The notes under the pieces were generated by a model. It was not told where the DNA came from. It saw nothing but the letters and a program-made list of their open reading frames with translations, and did no database searches. A stretch of DNA of 64,000 nucleotides, from assembly GCA_033558025.1 (NCBI GenBank), contig JAUCEF010000018.1:2604001-2668000 (forward strand), given 5' to 3'. The position numbers and the translations under genes were made by a program. This stretch comes from Phytophthora sp. 'mugwort'. Taxonomy: Eukaryota; Oomycota; Peronosporomycetes; Peronosporales; Peronosporaceae. Within the stretch, counting starts at the first letter, position 1. The number at the start of each line of letters is the position of its first letter. Positions 43,130-54,783 of the stretch are shown piece by piece.

Positions 43130-43312
43130 GCCATTGGAACAAAATAGACTTCTTAGTTGCTATCACTTCGCCTTCAATAACAAGTCTTTTCCCCTGTCCG
43201 GTACCATGAGGCGCATCAATCATCATTCACTTCGTGCAACATTGCCCTTGGTGCGACATCCAACCGTCGCTGACCCGACAAACCTCAACCGCTCGAACTA
43301 CATAGGCCGACA

Positions 43313-45636
43313 ATGAGGGCGATGCAGTCTCGGCTCCTGCCGCGAGCCGGCGTCTCCAGCCGACGTAGCACCTTGAAACTGTTGCATTCGCTCTCCATCG
43401 CTCCCGAAGATGTGCTACCAGCTCGGCGCAATTTCTCGTTCAGCGCTACTTACCCTACGCCCAGAGAGTCCGCCGCCATGGAGAACTCGGATGACAAATC
43501 CACACCTCGACTGGTCTGCAACAAGTGCAACTCGACGCTGAGCGCCACGAAGGACCTGGTATTCTTCAAATGGTAAGAAAAAGCTGGCTCTAACTGACGG
43601 GGATAGATAATCTTTGAGATGCCTTAGATATTTCGCAACTAACGAATGTTACGCGTGGGGACATTGCAGGAGGAACGGCATTCACGTTTCGAGCGCGACG
43701 GATGAATCGTTGAAGAATTTGTTTCCGGAGGACTCTGTGGAGGTAGATGGCCCGAGTTGGAAGAAACACAAGATGCTTTGTATCAAGTGTAACTACCAAG
43801 TTGGCACTTTGGCGCGGATCTTTTCATCGGACAAGGTCTTGTTCAGTGCGTCCTGCGTGGCGGTGCAGGTGCCGGAGAACCAGTCGCCGTTGCTGTCGTT
43901 ATCGGGCTATCCTTCATCGCTGTTAAGCTTTACGATGTGGTCGGAGCTGATCTTAATGGCGGAGACGCAGCCGAAGCTCAAGGACCTACTGCAGATCCGC
44001 CGAGTGGACGACATCCAGAACCATTCGTCCGGCAATGTCGAGCTGAATCGTAAATTGCTCATAGCCAAGGACTTGCAGGAATTATTACGTGTGGTGGATG
44101 ACAATGTTAGTGGGCTACCTATCGATCCGAGACTGGTGGGTGAATTCTTATTGCCCCTGATTGTGTTTGTATCTTAGGTTGTCGCCTTGAACCCCTACAA
44201 CATAAGAACGGCGATCGATCGCGCTGGCCGATTTGTGTCGTCTCGAACTACTCAAACGAACTTACCGGTGAGGACTATCAGGTTCTAATATGTATGTACC
44301 CGTTGATTGGTTGATGCTGACTGTGCCACCTGCAGGCAATCGGCAACCTAAACAAGACCAGCAAATCCGAATCACCTGAAGATGACTTGCTACCAGTGTC
44401 ATCGCCAGCCTTAATCCCGAAGTGGTCAGCCAAGCCTACCGCCTTGGATACAAAGCGGCAAGTCCCGTTTGCATTTGGAGCAGGAGAAGTTGGTGATTCT
44501 AACAGGGTCTTTTATGTGTGCTTCCATTTACTTGGTGAACGCAGGTTTTGGAAGCTCATCGATGAGACCGAAAAGCTGGTGAACTTTGGTATCGCCGCTT
44601 TTAAAACAGGCAGTGCGCTGACCAATCTCACCACTGCTTTAATGCGCCTTGGTGTGGGTCGGACGTCGATTTTGCAGTACGTGGACTTAGTTGTTCGAAG
44701 TAGTATCTAGATTCGGAAAATCCGTCCTCTTAAAGTAACCCTCTTGGATTGTGTGTGTTCAGACCTGTAGCAGCGCAGACTGTTTACATGCTGCAATCTG
44801 AGAAGCCAAAAATTATCGCTCACGAAGCCTGTATGGCTATTACGGCGGTAGCCCACCTGCTACCGAGAGAAAGTCGCCGACAAGATTGGGTTTTGAAGTC
44901 TTTGCAAGCCGTTAGCGAGATGGCGATGATAGAGCTTACTGATGAAAAGACCAGAGCTGAGGACAAATTGCGAGCAGTTGAAATGCTTGTCCCGCTCGCA
45001 CGGTCGTTCCTGTTCGTGGAGCGCTTCGATGAAGCTCTGTTCCGTCGTACATTCAAGGAGGTCAACTCTGGAGCGCTGGACAAACTTAACATGCCGCAGT
45101 TCAAGCTAAGGGTACTTAAGTCAAAGTTGTACCAGGTTCATCTGGACTGCGAGCTCAACCATCGACCGAGCGAGTTTAGGTTGACACCGGCTTTGAAGGA
45201 AGAGTGCAAGCGAGTGTTTGATGACCATCAAACGAAGGGCAAAAGCTCGTCGTTCCGCCTGCACCATCTTGTCTGTACTGCTCTGGACGAGATCGGGATC
45301 CAGAACGAAACCTTCTATGCAACGGAGACGGGCTACCATATTGACGTGGTTGCGCCAAAGCAGAAGATCGCAATCGAGCTTAACACGTCAGACTGCTATC
45401 AGGCTCTGGAGCCGGGCGATGAGGATAAGGACCCCAAAACTTTCGGCTTTGTTGACCTGAAGGCGCGGCACCTGGAGCTGTTGGGCTGGACCGTCATCCA
45501 AATTCATGCCGATCGATTCCAGCAGCTCCAAAAGCTGGAGGACCGCGTGATGCACCTTAGTATGCTGTTAGAAATCGCCACATGTCGCGAGCAGAAGGCA
45601 ACCTCGACCAATAGGGTGGCGTCAACTAGGAAGTAG
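43313..45636 (+). CDS. RAP-domain protein, probably mitochondrial
   Basis: Five exons: 43313-43572, 43670-44135, 44178-44267, 44336-44676 and 44763-45636. All introns are GT-AG (42, 68, 86 and 97 nt), for 676 residues in frame. The first residues are basic and serine/arginine-rich (MQSRLLPRAGVSSRRS), like a mitochondrial targeting peptide. Next come two CxxC pairs, LVCNKCNST and MLCIKCNYQVG, about 50 residues apart, resembling a split zinc site. The long middle is helical. The C-terminus is a RAP domain (YHIDVVAPKQKIAIELNTS, then LKARHLELLGWTVIQIH). RAP proteins act on organellar RNA in protists, algae and animals. The 42-nt intron 2 is required because its read-through ends at a stop. Confidence 0.85.
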
Positions 45637-45831
45637 AGGCCAAACGAGATAGCGTCTACGCAGCGATGCATCATAAATCAATCAAAGACTAACGTTGGAT
45701 AGAACTACAGATTCACAGTTGTCAACGCTGCTGCAACCTCAGTGCAAATAACTACCATGAATATTGCTAGTCGGGTTGCGTTAATCTCCTCTATGCCCAC
45801 AAGCGAACATCCACTCACCAAGACGGTTGCC

Positions 45832-46621
45832 CTATTTGGAATGCTTGTCCTTCTTCTTCTTGTGTTTCTTGTCCTTTTTGTTCTTCTTCGAGGATTTCTC
45901 CTCGGTAACAGGCTCCTGTGCAGCTTCTACCGCGTTTGCTTTGTGCATCTTGTGTTTCTTCTTATCCTTCTTTGATTTGTGCTTGGGTTCCTCCTCCGCG
46001 CTGACGACGGCCGCGTCCTCTTTTTCGTCCTCGACTTCGGCTTTGACCTGCTCAAGTTTCCGCTTCTTGAACTTCTTGTTAAACACCTCCACGATAGCAT
46101 CCGGTTCGGCCTCGGCCATAGCAGAAGCGGCGGTGTCCTTGTCCGCGCGCTTGGCCTTCTTACTGGCCTTCTTCTCCTTCTTAAGGCGCTTCTTCTCTTT
46201 CTTGGAGAGCTCCTCTCCGTTGCTCTCGCAGTCGTTTTTCTTCTTCTTCTTCAGCTTGACTTGTTCCTCCTCCCCAGCATCGGTTTCCTTGCCATCTTCC
46301 CAGTGCTTGTGCTGGTACGCACTCTCGCCCTGCCGCACGAACATGGAGTATAACCCGTTGTCGGGTAGCCCGTCCGAGCGCTTGACTCCTTTCCTGCCGC
46401 CGATCGACGCGAAGCCCAGGCCGCCCTACATGCATAACCATACAAGTACCATTCCGTTTAGAATATCCGTCTCGTACGCCACGTCGGATTCTCGGCCGTA
46501 AAGGCGTCAGAGCTCAATGTGGCGCAATCAGGGTGCTGGTCACGTTGGCTGCTACCTTCTTGCCACCTGGGCGCAACTTCGAGAGCATGTCATGGAGACG
46601 GATAAGCTTCTCGTCCTCCAT
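45832..46621 (-). CDS. Lysine-rich basic protein, possibly nucleolar
   Basis: I propose two exons: 46621-46556 (MEDEKLIRLHDMLSKLRPGG plus two Lys) and 46425-45832, joined by a 130-nt GT-AG intron; 219 residues. The second exon opens with GLGFASIGGRKGVKR and NGLYSMFVRQGESAY, which look conserved. The last 120 residues are blocks of Lys and Glu (KKEKKRLKKEKKASKKAKR, ending KKNKKDKKHKKKKDKHSK), a composition common in nucleolar and G-patch-associated proteins. No firm domain is recognised; the glycine-rich start might be the end of a G-patch. It converges with the RAP gene (195 bp between the stops). Exon 1 is less certain than exon 2. Confidence 0.65.
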
Positions 46622-46639
46622 CGTCTTCAATTACGTCCG

Positions 46640-47456
46640 TGTCGTCGTCTACAAGCGATACCTGCCAGTCGCCTCGAATAGCGGCAAGAGATGGCGCAGC
46701 GACTCTGATCGGCCGCCAGGACGCAGCCAGCCAGTGCTTTTCCCTCCGCGGATCGACCATTCATTTTATGTGTGTACACGAAATATGGATAGAACCGGGG
46801 CACATTGACCTTGCTTTTGTTGACGTTAGTGGCACGGACAAATGAGACCGGATGCCCTGACACTTAGTGAACGCAAGAGAAACCATTACCTATATGAGAT
46901 GCGGGATGGCAGTGGGATGCTTAAAAGCCAGGGACAGTGTTTGACCGCGAGGTTTTATGAGAGACTAGTCCCGTCGACGCGAGGTTTTTATGTGTTCTGG
47001 ATGGTGTCATCGCTCTCGGTGGGAGGAGCCCACATCAGAAAGCAGAAACGCGAAGGCTATGCTTGTATGTTGCGATAATGCATATTTTTTTCAGGCATCT
47101 CTAGTCGTGCTTACCTTACAACCAACTAATAATGACGGCGGAGAAAGAGTCATTATTATTGCATAATCAAAGTGGTGTACTCAATATACTGCTTATGTAT
47201 TTTTACTGTACTACCTACATGTATTACGATATTGTTGATACATAAATTGTTTTAATGAAATAATCCGCCAGTATTAATAGCCTGCGTAATATAATGTTTG
47301 ACAGAGGTTGGACGGTACTGTAGTATGTTCAATAATATCGGATGCTTGCCCATCCAAAGGTTCGGAGGACTGACTGACATGCTTGACTGTCAAGCTGACA
47401 GGTGACGACATTGCGGAGCCTTTTTCTCTCAGAGAGACTCTCACCCCGTGAAGTCG
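46640..47456. other. Intergenic
   Basis: No recognisable gene. 47090-47330 is AT-rich and is followed by the promoter of the next gene. Confidence 0.5.
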
Positions 47457-47459
47457 GAA

Positions 47460-47475
47460 GGCCATTTTGCATTTT
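47460..47475 (+). promoter_or_regulatory. Oomycete core promoter (Inr plus FPR)
   Basis: GGCCATTTTGCATTTT agrees with the oomycete consensus GCTCATTYYNCAWTTT at 14 of 16 positions and lies 50 bp before the ATG at 47525, the usual distance for initiator plus flanking promoter region. It supports the start choice of the downstream gene and the oomycete origin of the DNA. Confidence 0.75.
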
Positions 47476-47524
47476 GCTCCATCTAACGACCACCGACTAC
47501 CAAGAGCAGCAGCATACAGCAGGC

Positions 47525-48682
47525 ATGAACACCACGCCGAACACGTACACTGATCCAGTGCACACGCCCGTTGCAGATGGCGCGAACTACAACGCCGAGA
47601 GCGCTCTGCGCCTCGACGTGTCTGCCCCGGGCGCCGAGAACAAGAAGGATGACGGTGAGGGCTGGATGGCCATGGACAAGAACGGCAACCCGCTGGTCAA
47701 GTTCTTCAAGTGGCATATGACCCGCAAGCAGCGGATCTTGCTCATCAGTGGCTTTGTGATCATCTTCATCGCCGTGATATTGCTCATCGTGTTCTTGGCT
47801 ATCATCCCAGCCATCATCCAGCACTACGTCAACTCGGTGGATCTAACCATCAATTACCTAGACGTTAAGGGCGTCCCGAGCGATACGTCCCTGAAGGTGG
47901 AGCTGAGCATCAATGTGCAACACGACATCAGCATCGCTGCCTCTACGGACGACATTACCGCCTCGCTGCAGTACGGCGGAGTTGCGTTTGGATCGGTGGT
48001 GATTCCCGGCCTTGACATCAAGACAGGCAAGCAAGACTACAACCTCACCGTGGACAGCTCGATGATGCTCACGGATCTCGATGCCTTTAATGCTATGGCC
48101 GAGGGCCTCGTGGAGCAGACCGAGATCTCTCTTGATGCATCGGCCGCCGTCACGGCGCACGCTGTTGGTCTCACGTACGGCGGACTGAGCTTGAAACGCT
48201 CACTGGCGCTTCATGGATTTAACCAGTTCAGCACCCCCGCCCCAGAGATCGAAAACATTAACTGGTTCGGCTGCAGCAACGGCGTGTATCAGATGGACAT
48301 TAATGTGATGCTGACCAACCCGGCCACGATGGGTTTGGACGGCATCGGTGCGCTCAACCTAAGCCTGTATTATGCCGACAATTATCTGGGTTACGCTGAG
48401 TCGCTCATGCCTAAGCTGGGCCTGCCGCGTGGCGAGAGCGTTCAGCTATTCCGTGCCACCGTGCCGAAGAAGTCGTCGGCGCTCATAGACATGGCGTTGG
48501 GAGTCGCGGCCAAGGACGCGCACTTTTACATCACGGGCGACAATCCATACTCGACCGTGTACACGCAGTTCCAGGAAGCTATCAACAAGGTCAACATGAG
48601 CATCGTCTACACGGCTGGCCTCTCCAACGTGGTCTTCAGCAATTCGTGCGACATCACCTCGCTCCTCGTTAGTAAGCAATAA
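47525..48682 (+). CDS. Single-pass membrane protein, DUF3712 type (paralogue of 23.6-kb gene)
   Basis: Intronless, 385 residues from ATG 47525. I chose this start and not the earlier in-frame codon at 47402 because the core promoter is at 47460-47475 and the earlier stretch has no counterpart in the paralogue. Residues 1-70 are hydrophilic and end in KWHMTRKQR. One hydrophobic helix spans about residues 71-97. The remaining part is beta-rich with sequons (NLTVDSS, NLSLYY, NMSIVY). It shares VNYLD/INYLD, HAVGLTYGGLSLKRSLALHG, MGLDGIGALNLSLY and the C-terminal NSCDITSLL with the protein at 23604-24800. Orientation type II with the large domain outside the cytosol is inferred. The biological role is unknown. 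Confidence 0.93.
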   Translation: MNTTPNTYTDPVHTPVADGANYNAESALRLDVSAPGAENKKDDGEGWMAMDKNGNPLVKFFKWHMTRKQRILLISGFVIIFIAVILLIVFLAIIPAIIQHYVNSVDLTINYLDVKGVPSDTSLKVELSINVQHDISIAASTDDITASLQYGGVAFGSVVIPGLDIKTGKQDYNLTVDSSMMLTDLDAFNAMAEGLVEQTEISLDASAAVTAHAVGLTYGGLSLKRSLALHGFNQFSTPAPEIENINWFGCSNGVYQMDINVMLTNPATMGLDGIGALNLSLYYADNYLGYAESLMPKLGLPRGESVQLFRATVPKKSSALIDMALGVAAKDAHFYITGDNPYSTVYTQFQEAINKVNMSIVYTAGLSNVVFSNSCDITSLLVSKQ

Positions 48683-48689
48683 ATATTAT

Positions 48690-50220
48690 AACTTGAATAA
48701 AGTCAGTTCGTCTGCATTGCTGTGTCTGGCTTGTGCGTCGACAGCATTCATCGATAAATCATCTATCACGAATCATGTCTTACTCTTGATGTCGTGATGA
48801 CGTGAAGAACGATGTTGCTGATGTACAGTACTTGTGCAGCACCAGGCAAGCATGAAAGCAAAGGCCAACCTTGCTGGAATGGAATGGCTCCGAAGCTGGG
48901 AAGGGGGGGGGGACTGCTGAGCCCTATGTTTTGGAGGCCTGTAAGCCAAAGAGCGGTCATTTCGTTTGGTTTGCCACGATTTCCAAGAGCCGTACTGGCC
49001 GCGTGGCACTGTCCTCTTGAGTGCGACCGACAGCGTGTTGGTGAACTCCATCCACGCATAGAGCACATTTCAGCGCTTATCTACATCCATCCGACCGCTG
49101 GAACGCTATAACTTTTTTTTTGCTTTGCTACAGTATGAGCGGCGGAAAGTGAATCATTTTTTATTGCAAACCAGGCCTCTGAGCTGCATTTCACCCAGAA
49201 CGGTGTCCTCGGGTCGAGTTTGGGTGGGGGTGGGGGGCAATACACGATGATTTTTTTTGGCTAGCCGGGCGAATGAAGCTTGGTATAGACTTTGGAAAAC
49301 ATCATATTAGCAGAAGGCAATAAGTTCTCAGTTTTGAAATTGAAAATTACAGTAGCCTAGTTGTTTTTGCAGTTCCACGTCGTAAATTACCATATATCTA
49401 TCTATATATATATGTATTTTAAATTTGTAGCTAATGAAGGGAGGGTTATCAAATCTTCTCAGGTCTCTGAGTTATAGAAAACGGACACTCCCAACGAAAG
49501 TACGGCTACAGTAACAGGTACGGCGACGACGACGGCGACGGCAACCTGTTATGGAGTATTGGACCAGACGACGACGACCACGACGCGCAACCGTCGTACC
49601 GGCACCAGCAACCGACACTCAAGGGACACATCGTCACTACTACATCGTAAACAACGTGCCGCGTCGGCAAGCGGCCTATATAATCTCACCAATGGTTGGT
49701 GCTGCGAGGCTAGAGGGCGCCGCTGTAGGGGACACCCCTTGTATGGCAAGTAAGGCTAGGAAGGAGATGTCCAACTGCTAACAAAATCACTTCGAAACTT
49801 TCTTCAAGCGCGCAAACGTCGTACGTGTTGATGTATCAACAAATTTAGCCAACTATGGACGACGAAAAGTCGAAATACCCGACGCAGTACTAGCAAATTC
49901 TAGCTTAATTTACGCCTTCGCTCCGGGATGGAACGTCAACCCCATTTGAGCATTGCGTCTAGAACATCGTCGGCTACCTCTAATTTCTGCTATAGCGTCA
50001 TCCTGGACTCGGTCAGGGTGGAGCCGTCGCAGACACTGGAGCATCACTGAGCGGTGTGCACAACTTCGTTAACCCCAACAATCCCAGCCAAGCTCCTTTT
50101 ATCATCGTTTAGTGTACGCTGCGAGCGCTAGCAGCAGCGCGCAATGCGAGCGCCTCAAAAGTCTCCCGTCGGCTCAATGCAAGGTCCATTTGTGCTGTTC
50201 AGTGAGATACAAGGAATCGA
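48690..50220. other. Intergenic without recognisable gene
   Basis: The gene's 3' end carries AATAAA (about 48697-48702). A G-run is at 48902-48912, and 49380-49440 is AT-rich with TATATATATA. Repeated GACGACGAC/GACGGCGACGGC triplets occur at 49520-49580. No domain-bearing frame. Confidence 0.5.
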
Positions 50221-50224
50221 TGTG

Positions 50225-51480
50225 TCCCGCCCGACTTTGGCCAGCGACAGGAGGAGGAGCTGCGGTGCACGCAATGCTTGAAGGAGGAAGTGCTTTTGTC
50301 GACAGCACAAGCTAAAAGAGCGCTGAATGATTCCGCATATCACCTTCATTGCGGCGAAGTACTAGGTACGGCAAGCGCCGCCACAAGCGGTTCATTCGCT
50401 ACGATTGTGACCGTTACGGCATTTCAAAAGCAACGCAAGGGCTTTGGTCCGCATATAAGACTGAACGCAAGCACAAGGAAGTGGATTTCCCAATGGAGGT
50501 TTATCTCGTGCGTAAGGTTTCCGAGAACGACAACATAGAATGGGAGCTACACCATTGGGGCTGCGCATTATACTATAACACCCCCCGGCTTCTCATCCAT
50601 CTTCGTACCCGGTCCGTCACAGGGACACACGAATGGATGCTGTTCGGCTTTCGATTTCGGTGGACATTGAAAATGTGACTACAGTTAGAGATCCAATTTC
50701 CCGCCTAATCATGGAAGGGGCTCTTGTTGTACCCCGAGACGTGTACAATGAGAGAAGTCGTACCAGCTATCTATGCTGCGCTAGGAGGGCTATCCAGGGC
50801 TGATTGTCTACTTCAGAAGCTATAGAGGGTATATGCTCCAAGTCAGCTACCAGTAGGACGACGGTCCCATTTATCCTTCGCTCACAATGAAGCCATCGAC
50901 ATCTATCGAGACAACTACTAAGTATTTTGCGTATCACACGAATCGCTTCAATATGCCGCTGCTCAACGTCGTGGGAACGATGGGCATGAACACTACAACC
51001 CATATTGCCCAAGTATATCTTAGTGGGAGAAATAATGTGATTATCTGTGTGGACTTCAGCAGTTGTGCCTTCTTTAGTTGGAGCAAGGGATTCCTCCACC
51101 GTAAGTGTTCCTGGCGGATCGATTAATTATTGAATGCGCTCGAAGTAATTTCCCAAACACGTCGGAGTTGCTGTGTTTGTGGCACACCATGAAAGATGAT
51201 CAGGCCCATGCTAGGAGAGTATCGTTTCCGAATAAGCTAACCCTTACACGTCCTAGCTCCCTGACTTAGAGGCAAAACCGAACATCCGTTTTACATGGCG
51301 TTTTTACGCGTTAGGTATGGTCCGAATGAAGAAGGAAATGGTGTTTTGAAGGCAAGAGTTACATCTGCTTTCTTTGTTGTAGCGGCTCACACTGATAGCA
51401 TGTGGCTCGACTTAGAAGCAAATGATTGTTCATTTCTGGGCGGATCGCTACTGCCATTTCGGAATGCTCGCTACGTCACG
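50225..51480 (+). pseudogene. Mutator-like transposase relic, FAR1-type
   Basis: An N-terminal FAR1/WRKY-like DNA-binding part is visible at 50350-50590 (YDCDRYGISKATQGLW, then KTERKHKEVDFPMEVYLV and WELHHWGC). The MULE core follows with FNMPLLNVVGTMGMNTTTHI (about 50950) and, after frame changes, DYLCGLQQLCLL, FLADR at the second Asp position and LLCLWHTMK (about 51170), the W.H block before the third catalytic residue. Stops are frequent. It ends near 51480, just before the copia LTR, and is unlike the MULE at 54.3 kb. Confidence 0.65.
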
Positions 51481-51604
51481 AGTTAAGGGATAATATTCGA
51501 CACTGAAAGGCTGGCTAGGTTCTTCTACGGGAGACCTGATGGCAGTTCACACGCAGGATGGAGCATTGGTGGCGAAAGTCCATAGAGAGACTGCCGAAAG
51601 GTGG

Positions 51605-51860
51605 TGTTCTCCAGCCGAGTTCTCGACTCGGCGATTAGCCAAATACTGCCATTATTGGGCTGATGACTACACGCGCCTTCCTTGATGCGATCCCGGCGCG
51701 ATGGTTACGGCGTCGCCAGTAACCGCATTTACAGATGAATAAAGCGCGCAAAAGAGGTAAGACCGTAGGAAGAAGGGAACCTAACGTGCATAATGGAACC
51801 TACTTTGACTTTGCCACTCATCACTCAAGCAGACTCTGATCCACATGCCCATTTTCAGCA
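51605..51860 (+). repeat. 5' LTR of the copia element
   Basis: 256 bp, TGTTCT...TTTCAGCA. Shared with the 3' LTR over CCAGCCGNGTTCTCGACTCGG, GCGTCGCCAGTAACCG and CCGTAGGAAGAAG. It is followed by GGTTATGAAC, the probable primer site start. Confidence 0.85.
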
Positions 51861-51917
51861 GGTTATGAACTCAACGCCAGTGGACCAAGTTGTCCAGCAT
51901 CAACCCAAGCGCCATCC

Positions 51918-53105
51918 GTGACCGAAGTCGGCGACGACAGAGACAGTACAGCCTCCATCGCTGGTGACGGTATGCCCAAGTTGAATGGTGGCTTCAGAGC
52001 TCGCCTAAGCAGGCTTGACGCTCGTCGAGGCGATGACGAGCAGGCTTCGGTCGTGTCCGCCGGAAGCAGCACCGCCCGCATTTATGCGGAGACGCGAGAG
52101 GGACTCGGCCGAAACCTTGCGTGGTCTCGCTCGAAGACGAAGTCATGCAAAGTCCAGCGCGGCAGCACGCCGTAGGACCTGGTCACTGCGACTGGCGAAG
52201 TGGACGGTGGGCTAGGCACGCCCCGGCCACCGCCACGGGAATCGGCGTACAGGCTGGTACTGACACCGCCGTTCTTTGCTGCGCAGAGGCCCTGAAGCTG
52301 AGGAACCTAAAGCTCGCCATAGAGAACGTTAATGGAAAAGAGTACCCCTTTTCCATTAAAGCTCGCTGGGACTCGGATCAGCACTCGGCCCACGTGGGAA
52401 AATATTACTGCGGGTAGATTAGAATCGCCGAAGAACTTAGCGGGTGCAGGTGGACCGAGGACATTCTAGATATCCTCGGCCGCTACTTGACCGGGTAAGC
52501 TGGTCAGCATTTCCACAGCGAAGTGTACACCTGGTACTCTGATAACTCGCAGGTCCGGTACTCGAATATCCGGATGAAAATTATGCTCGTCCCCCGATCT
52601 TCACGTCGCAAACGTTCAAGCTCTCACGTCGAAGAAGAGGGAGATCGTTGCGTGGAACGACCGTATGGTTTACTTAATGGCCGTCGGTGATATAGCCGGC
52701 AGCGCTCATGGCCAAGTATTCGAGAATATTGCCAAGCACTCCAGCCCGTCAAGAGAGTTTCAATGTGTTCTCCTTCCGCGATTCTACCCGCAGCGAGATG
52801 ATTATTTGAGAAAGGCAAAGGAATATGTGCATTCCGCTTAGTTGAATGACCCACCATCCGCTTGGGATCCAAGCAGGTGGTGGCCAGGTTGTCGGGCGAG
52901 CAAAGCTGCCGAAGTGCGCCATGGAAGAAATTAGGCTCCTGTTTGAAGTGTGGCAAGAAATGCCACTACGCGACCGCTTGAGCGAGAAGAAGAAGAACAT
53001 CATGCTTGTCATTGCGGACGGTATCGACGCCACCTTTCGGTGGATTCTGGACAGTAGGTCAAGTCGTCACCTGGTGACAACACCCGTCACAAATTTACGC
53101 TGAAA
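51918..53105 (+). pseudogene. Copia gag and protease region
   Basis: A damaged gag runs to a CCHC-type knuckle SCLKCGKKCHYAT (about 52935-52975), where the GH of the usual motif is CH. It is followed by the protease start FRWILDSRSSRHLV (about 53036), with the catalytic DSG changed to DSR. In-frame stops occur at 52418 and several later places. A 10-bp stem hairpin (AATGGAAAAG / CTTTTCCATT) lies at 52331-52357. Confidence 0.7.
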
Positions 53106-53109
53106 TGGA

Positions 53110-54336
53110 GTGCGACGAGGAGTGCCTACTCCCGAACGGAGTGAGCCTGTGGATGCAGCGCAAGGACAGCGCCGATTTTGTGGTACTCATCGACGGCGAA
53201 GATCGACGGATCAAGCTATATGCCGTGTACTATTCGGCGAATCTCTTGTAGAATATCATTCCTATGGGAAGGTCGAGATAAGAGGGTACGAGCTCCGCTA
53301 CGTCAGGCGTCAAGCGATCGACGGTCCGACGCAGCGATGGATGCAATATCCTTGACGTTCAGAATGACACCAACAACGTGCTGGTGGTCCGCGTTGTCGG
53401 CGGCGATGCGACACAAGCCGACGGGTGCGTAGCTGCGGCGATCGCTGAAGCTGTTAGCTCGCCGACTCCCGACGTGCAGACAGGCAGCCTCCTGAACATT
53501 CACGTTTGGTCCTCGCACTTGGCGGACGACGCCTTGAGCGAATGTCTAGTAACCCAGAGCGCGGGATATGTTAATGGATAAGCCGTGCTTAACGTGTGCG
53601 AAGGGGAAGCAAAAGCGCAACAAGAAATCGCTAGAGGCCACGGGTGAGAACACATTCACCTATGCGTCATCCGTAGCGATATCAGGGGGCTGATCACACC
53701 GTCAACAAGTGCGGGAATAGGTACCGCATTTAACTTTGGCGATCACAAGAGTAATTACTGCTTCGTGTTGCTGGCGAAGATGGAGGACAAGGCGACCAAA
53801 CAGTTTGAGTAGTTTCTCGTCTACTTCGAAAGCGCTTCCACTGCAAAATACTGTATTCGTACCGATGGCGGGGGAGAGTACAAGGCAATCGACCCGTTCT
53901 GCAAAAGCACGGGTGCGCCAAGTATCAGAGGCGGAGAACCAAGCGTCGAACAAAAAGGCTCAGCGCATTCACCAAAGAGTGATGAACATGGTGCACTCCA
54001 TGATTTCCGGGTCCAGGCTGCCCCATAACTTTTGTGGCGACGCAGTGGGGTTGGAGCGTACATACGCAACCGATGTTCGACGCGGGAGGATGTGGGCCGT
54101 GCGTCGCTGATTGAGGTGCTGACGAGAGTCAAGGCCAAATTGACAGATATCGACATGTTTGGCTCGCTGCGCACCGCTATCCGGACGCCGAAGCACACGA
54201 AACTCGGTAGAAGCGGAAAGGCAGGACTCGTCCTCGTCAAGAACGATGACATTAGAGGGTACTGCGTTGTTCATGGAGAGCATTGTCGTACGCACAACAC
54301 AGAATCTCCAGATCATCAAAATATATCCATTTGCTT
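53110..54336 (+). pseudogene. Copia preintegrase and integrase region
   Basis: LYAVYYSANLL (about 53218) belongs to the preintegrase part. The integrase core is visible as DHKSNYCFVLLAKMEDKA (about 53743), CIRTDGGGEYKAIDPFC (about 53852) with the second Asp, and, on another frame, ASNKKAQRIHQRVMNM (about 53943) at the Glu position. The coding sequence is cut at 54336 by the MULE insertion and goes on after 59175. Many stops. Confidence 0.75.
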
Positions 54337-54783
54337 GGGTCAATTGGGTCAAGGTCAAATTGGGTCAACACCTTTTTAGGGTGGACTGGCGGGGATGGGT
54401 CAAATTGGATAAAATGATATCAATTGTAGAGGGTTTGAACCAGAATTATATAATATACGTTAGGCAAACGCGCGATTCAAACGCTTTTCTGGGAAGTCTG
54501 CCATTCCAGTTATTTGCTATCATCTCTACTCAGGAAAACCACACGAAGCTACGAACAATGCAACGGTTGCCAAGGAAGGACACACGACATTACGAGCAAT
54601 GTCACGATTAACGTAGTAGCGATCGTAGAACGAGCGAAACGACTGTAACGACAAGGCGTAATTTGTTCCAAGGAGGAGGGAGCCCCTCATACCTAGATCG
54701 AGCGCGAGTAGACTCATTATCAACGGTCTTCTGACTTCGCAGGCAACAAGTTCACAACTCCACTCCGCCGATCTCCAACTACA

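Noticed and set aside
44509..44546. Possible 38-nt intron (GTCTTT...CGCAG) in exon 4 of the RAP gene
   Set aside because: Too short and the frame reads through without a stop; kept as exon.
45742..46501. Long plus-strand open frames (up to 224 codons, Leu/Phe/Ser-rich)
   Set aside because: They are the antisense of Lys/Glu codon runs (AAG, GAG) of the minus-strand lysine-rich gene, so the hydrophobic look is an artefact.
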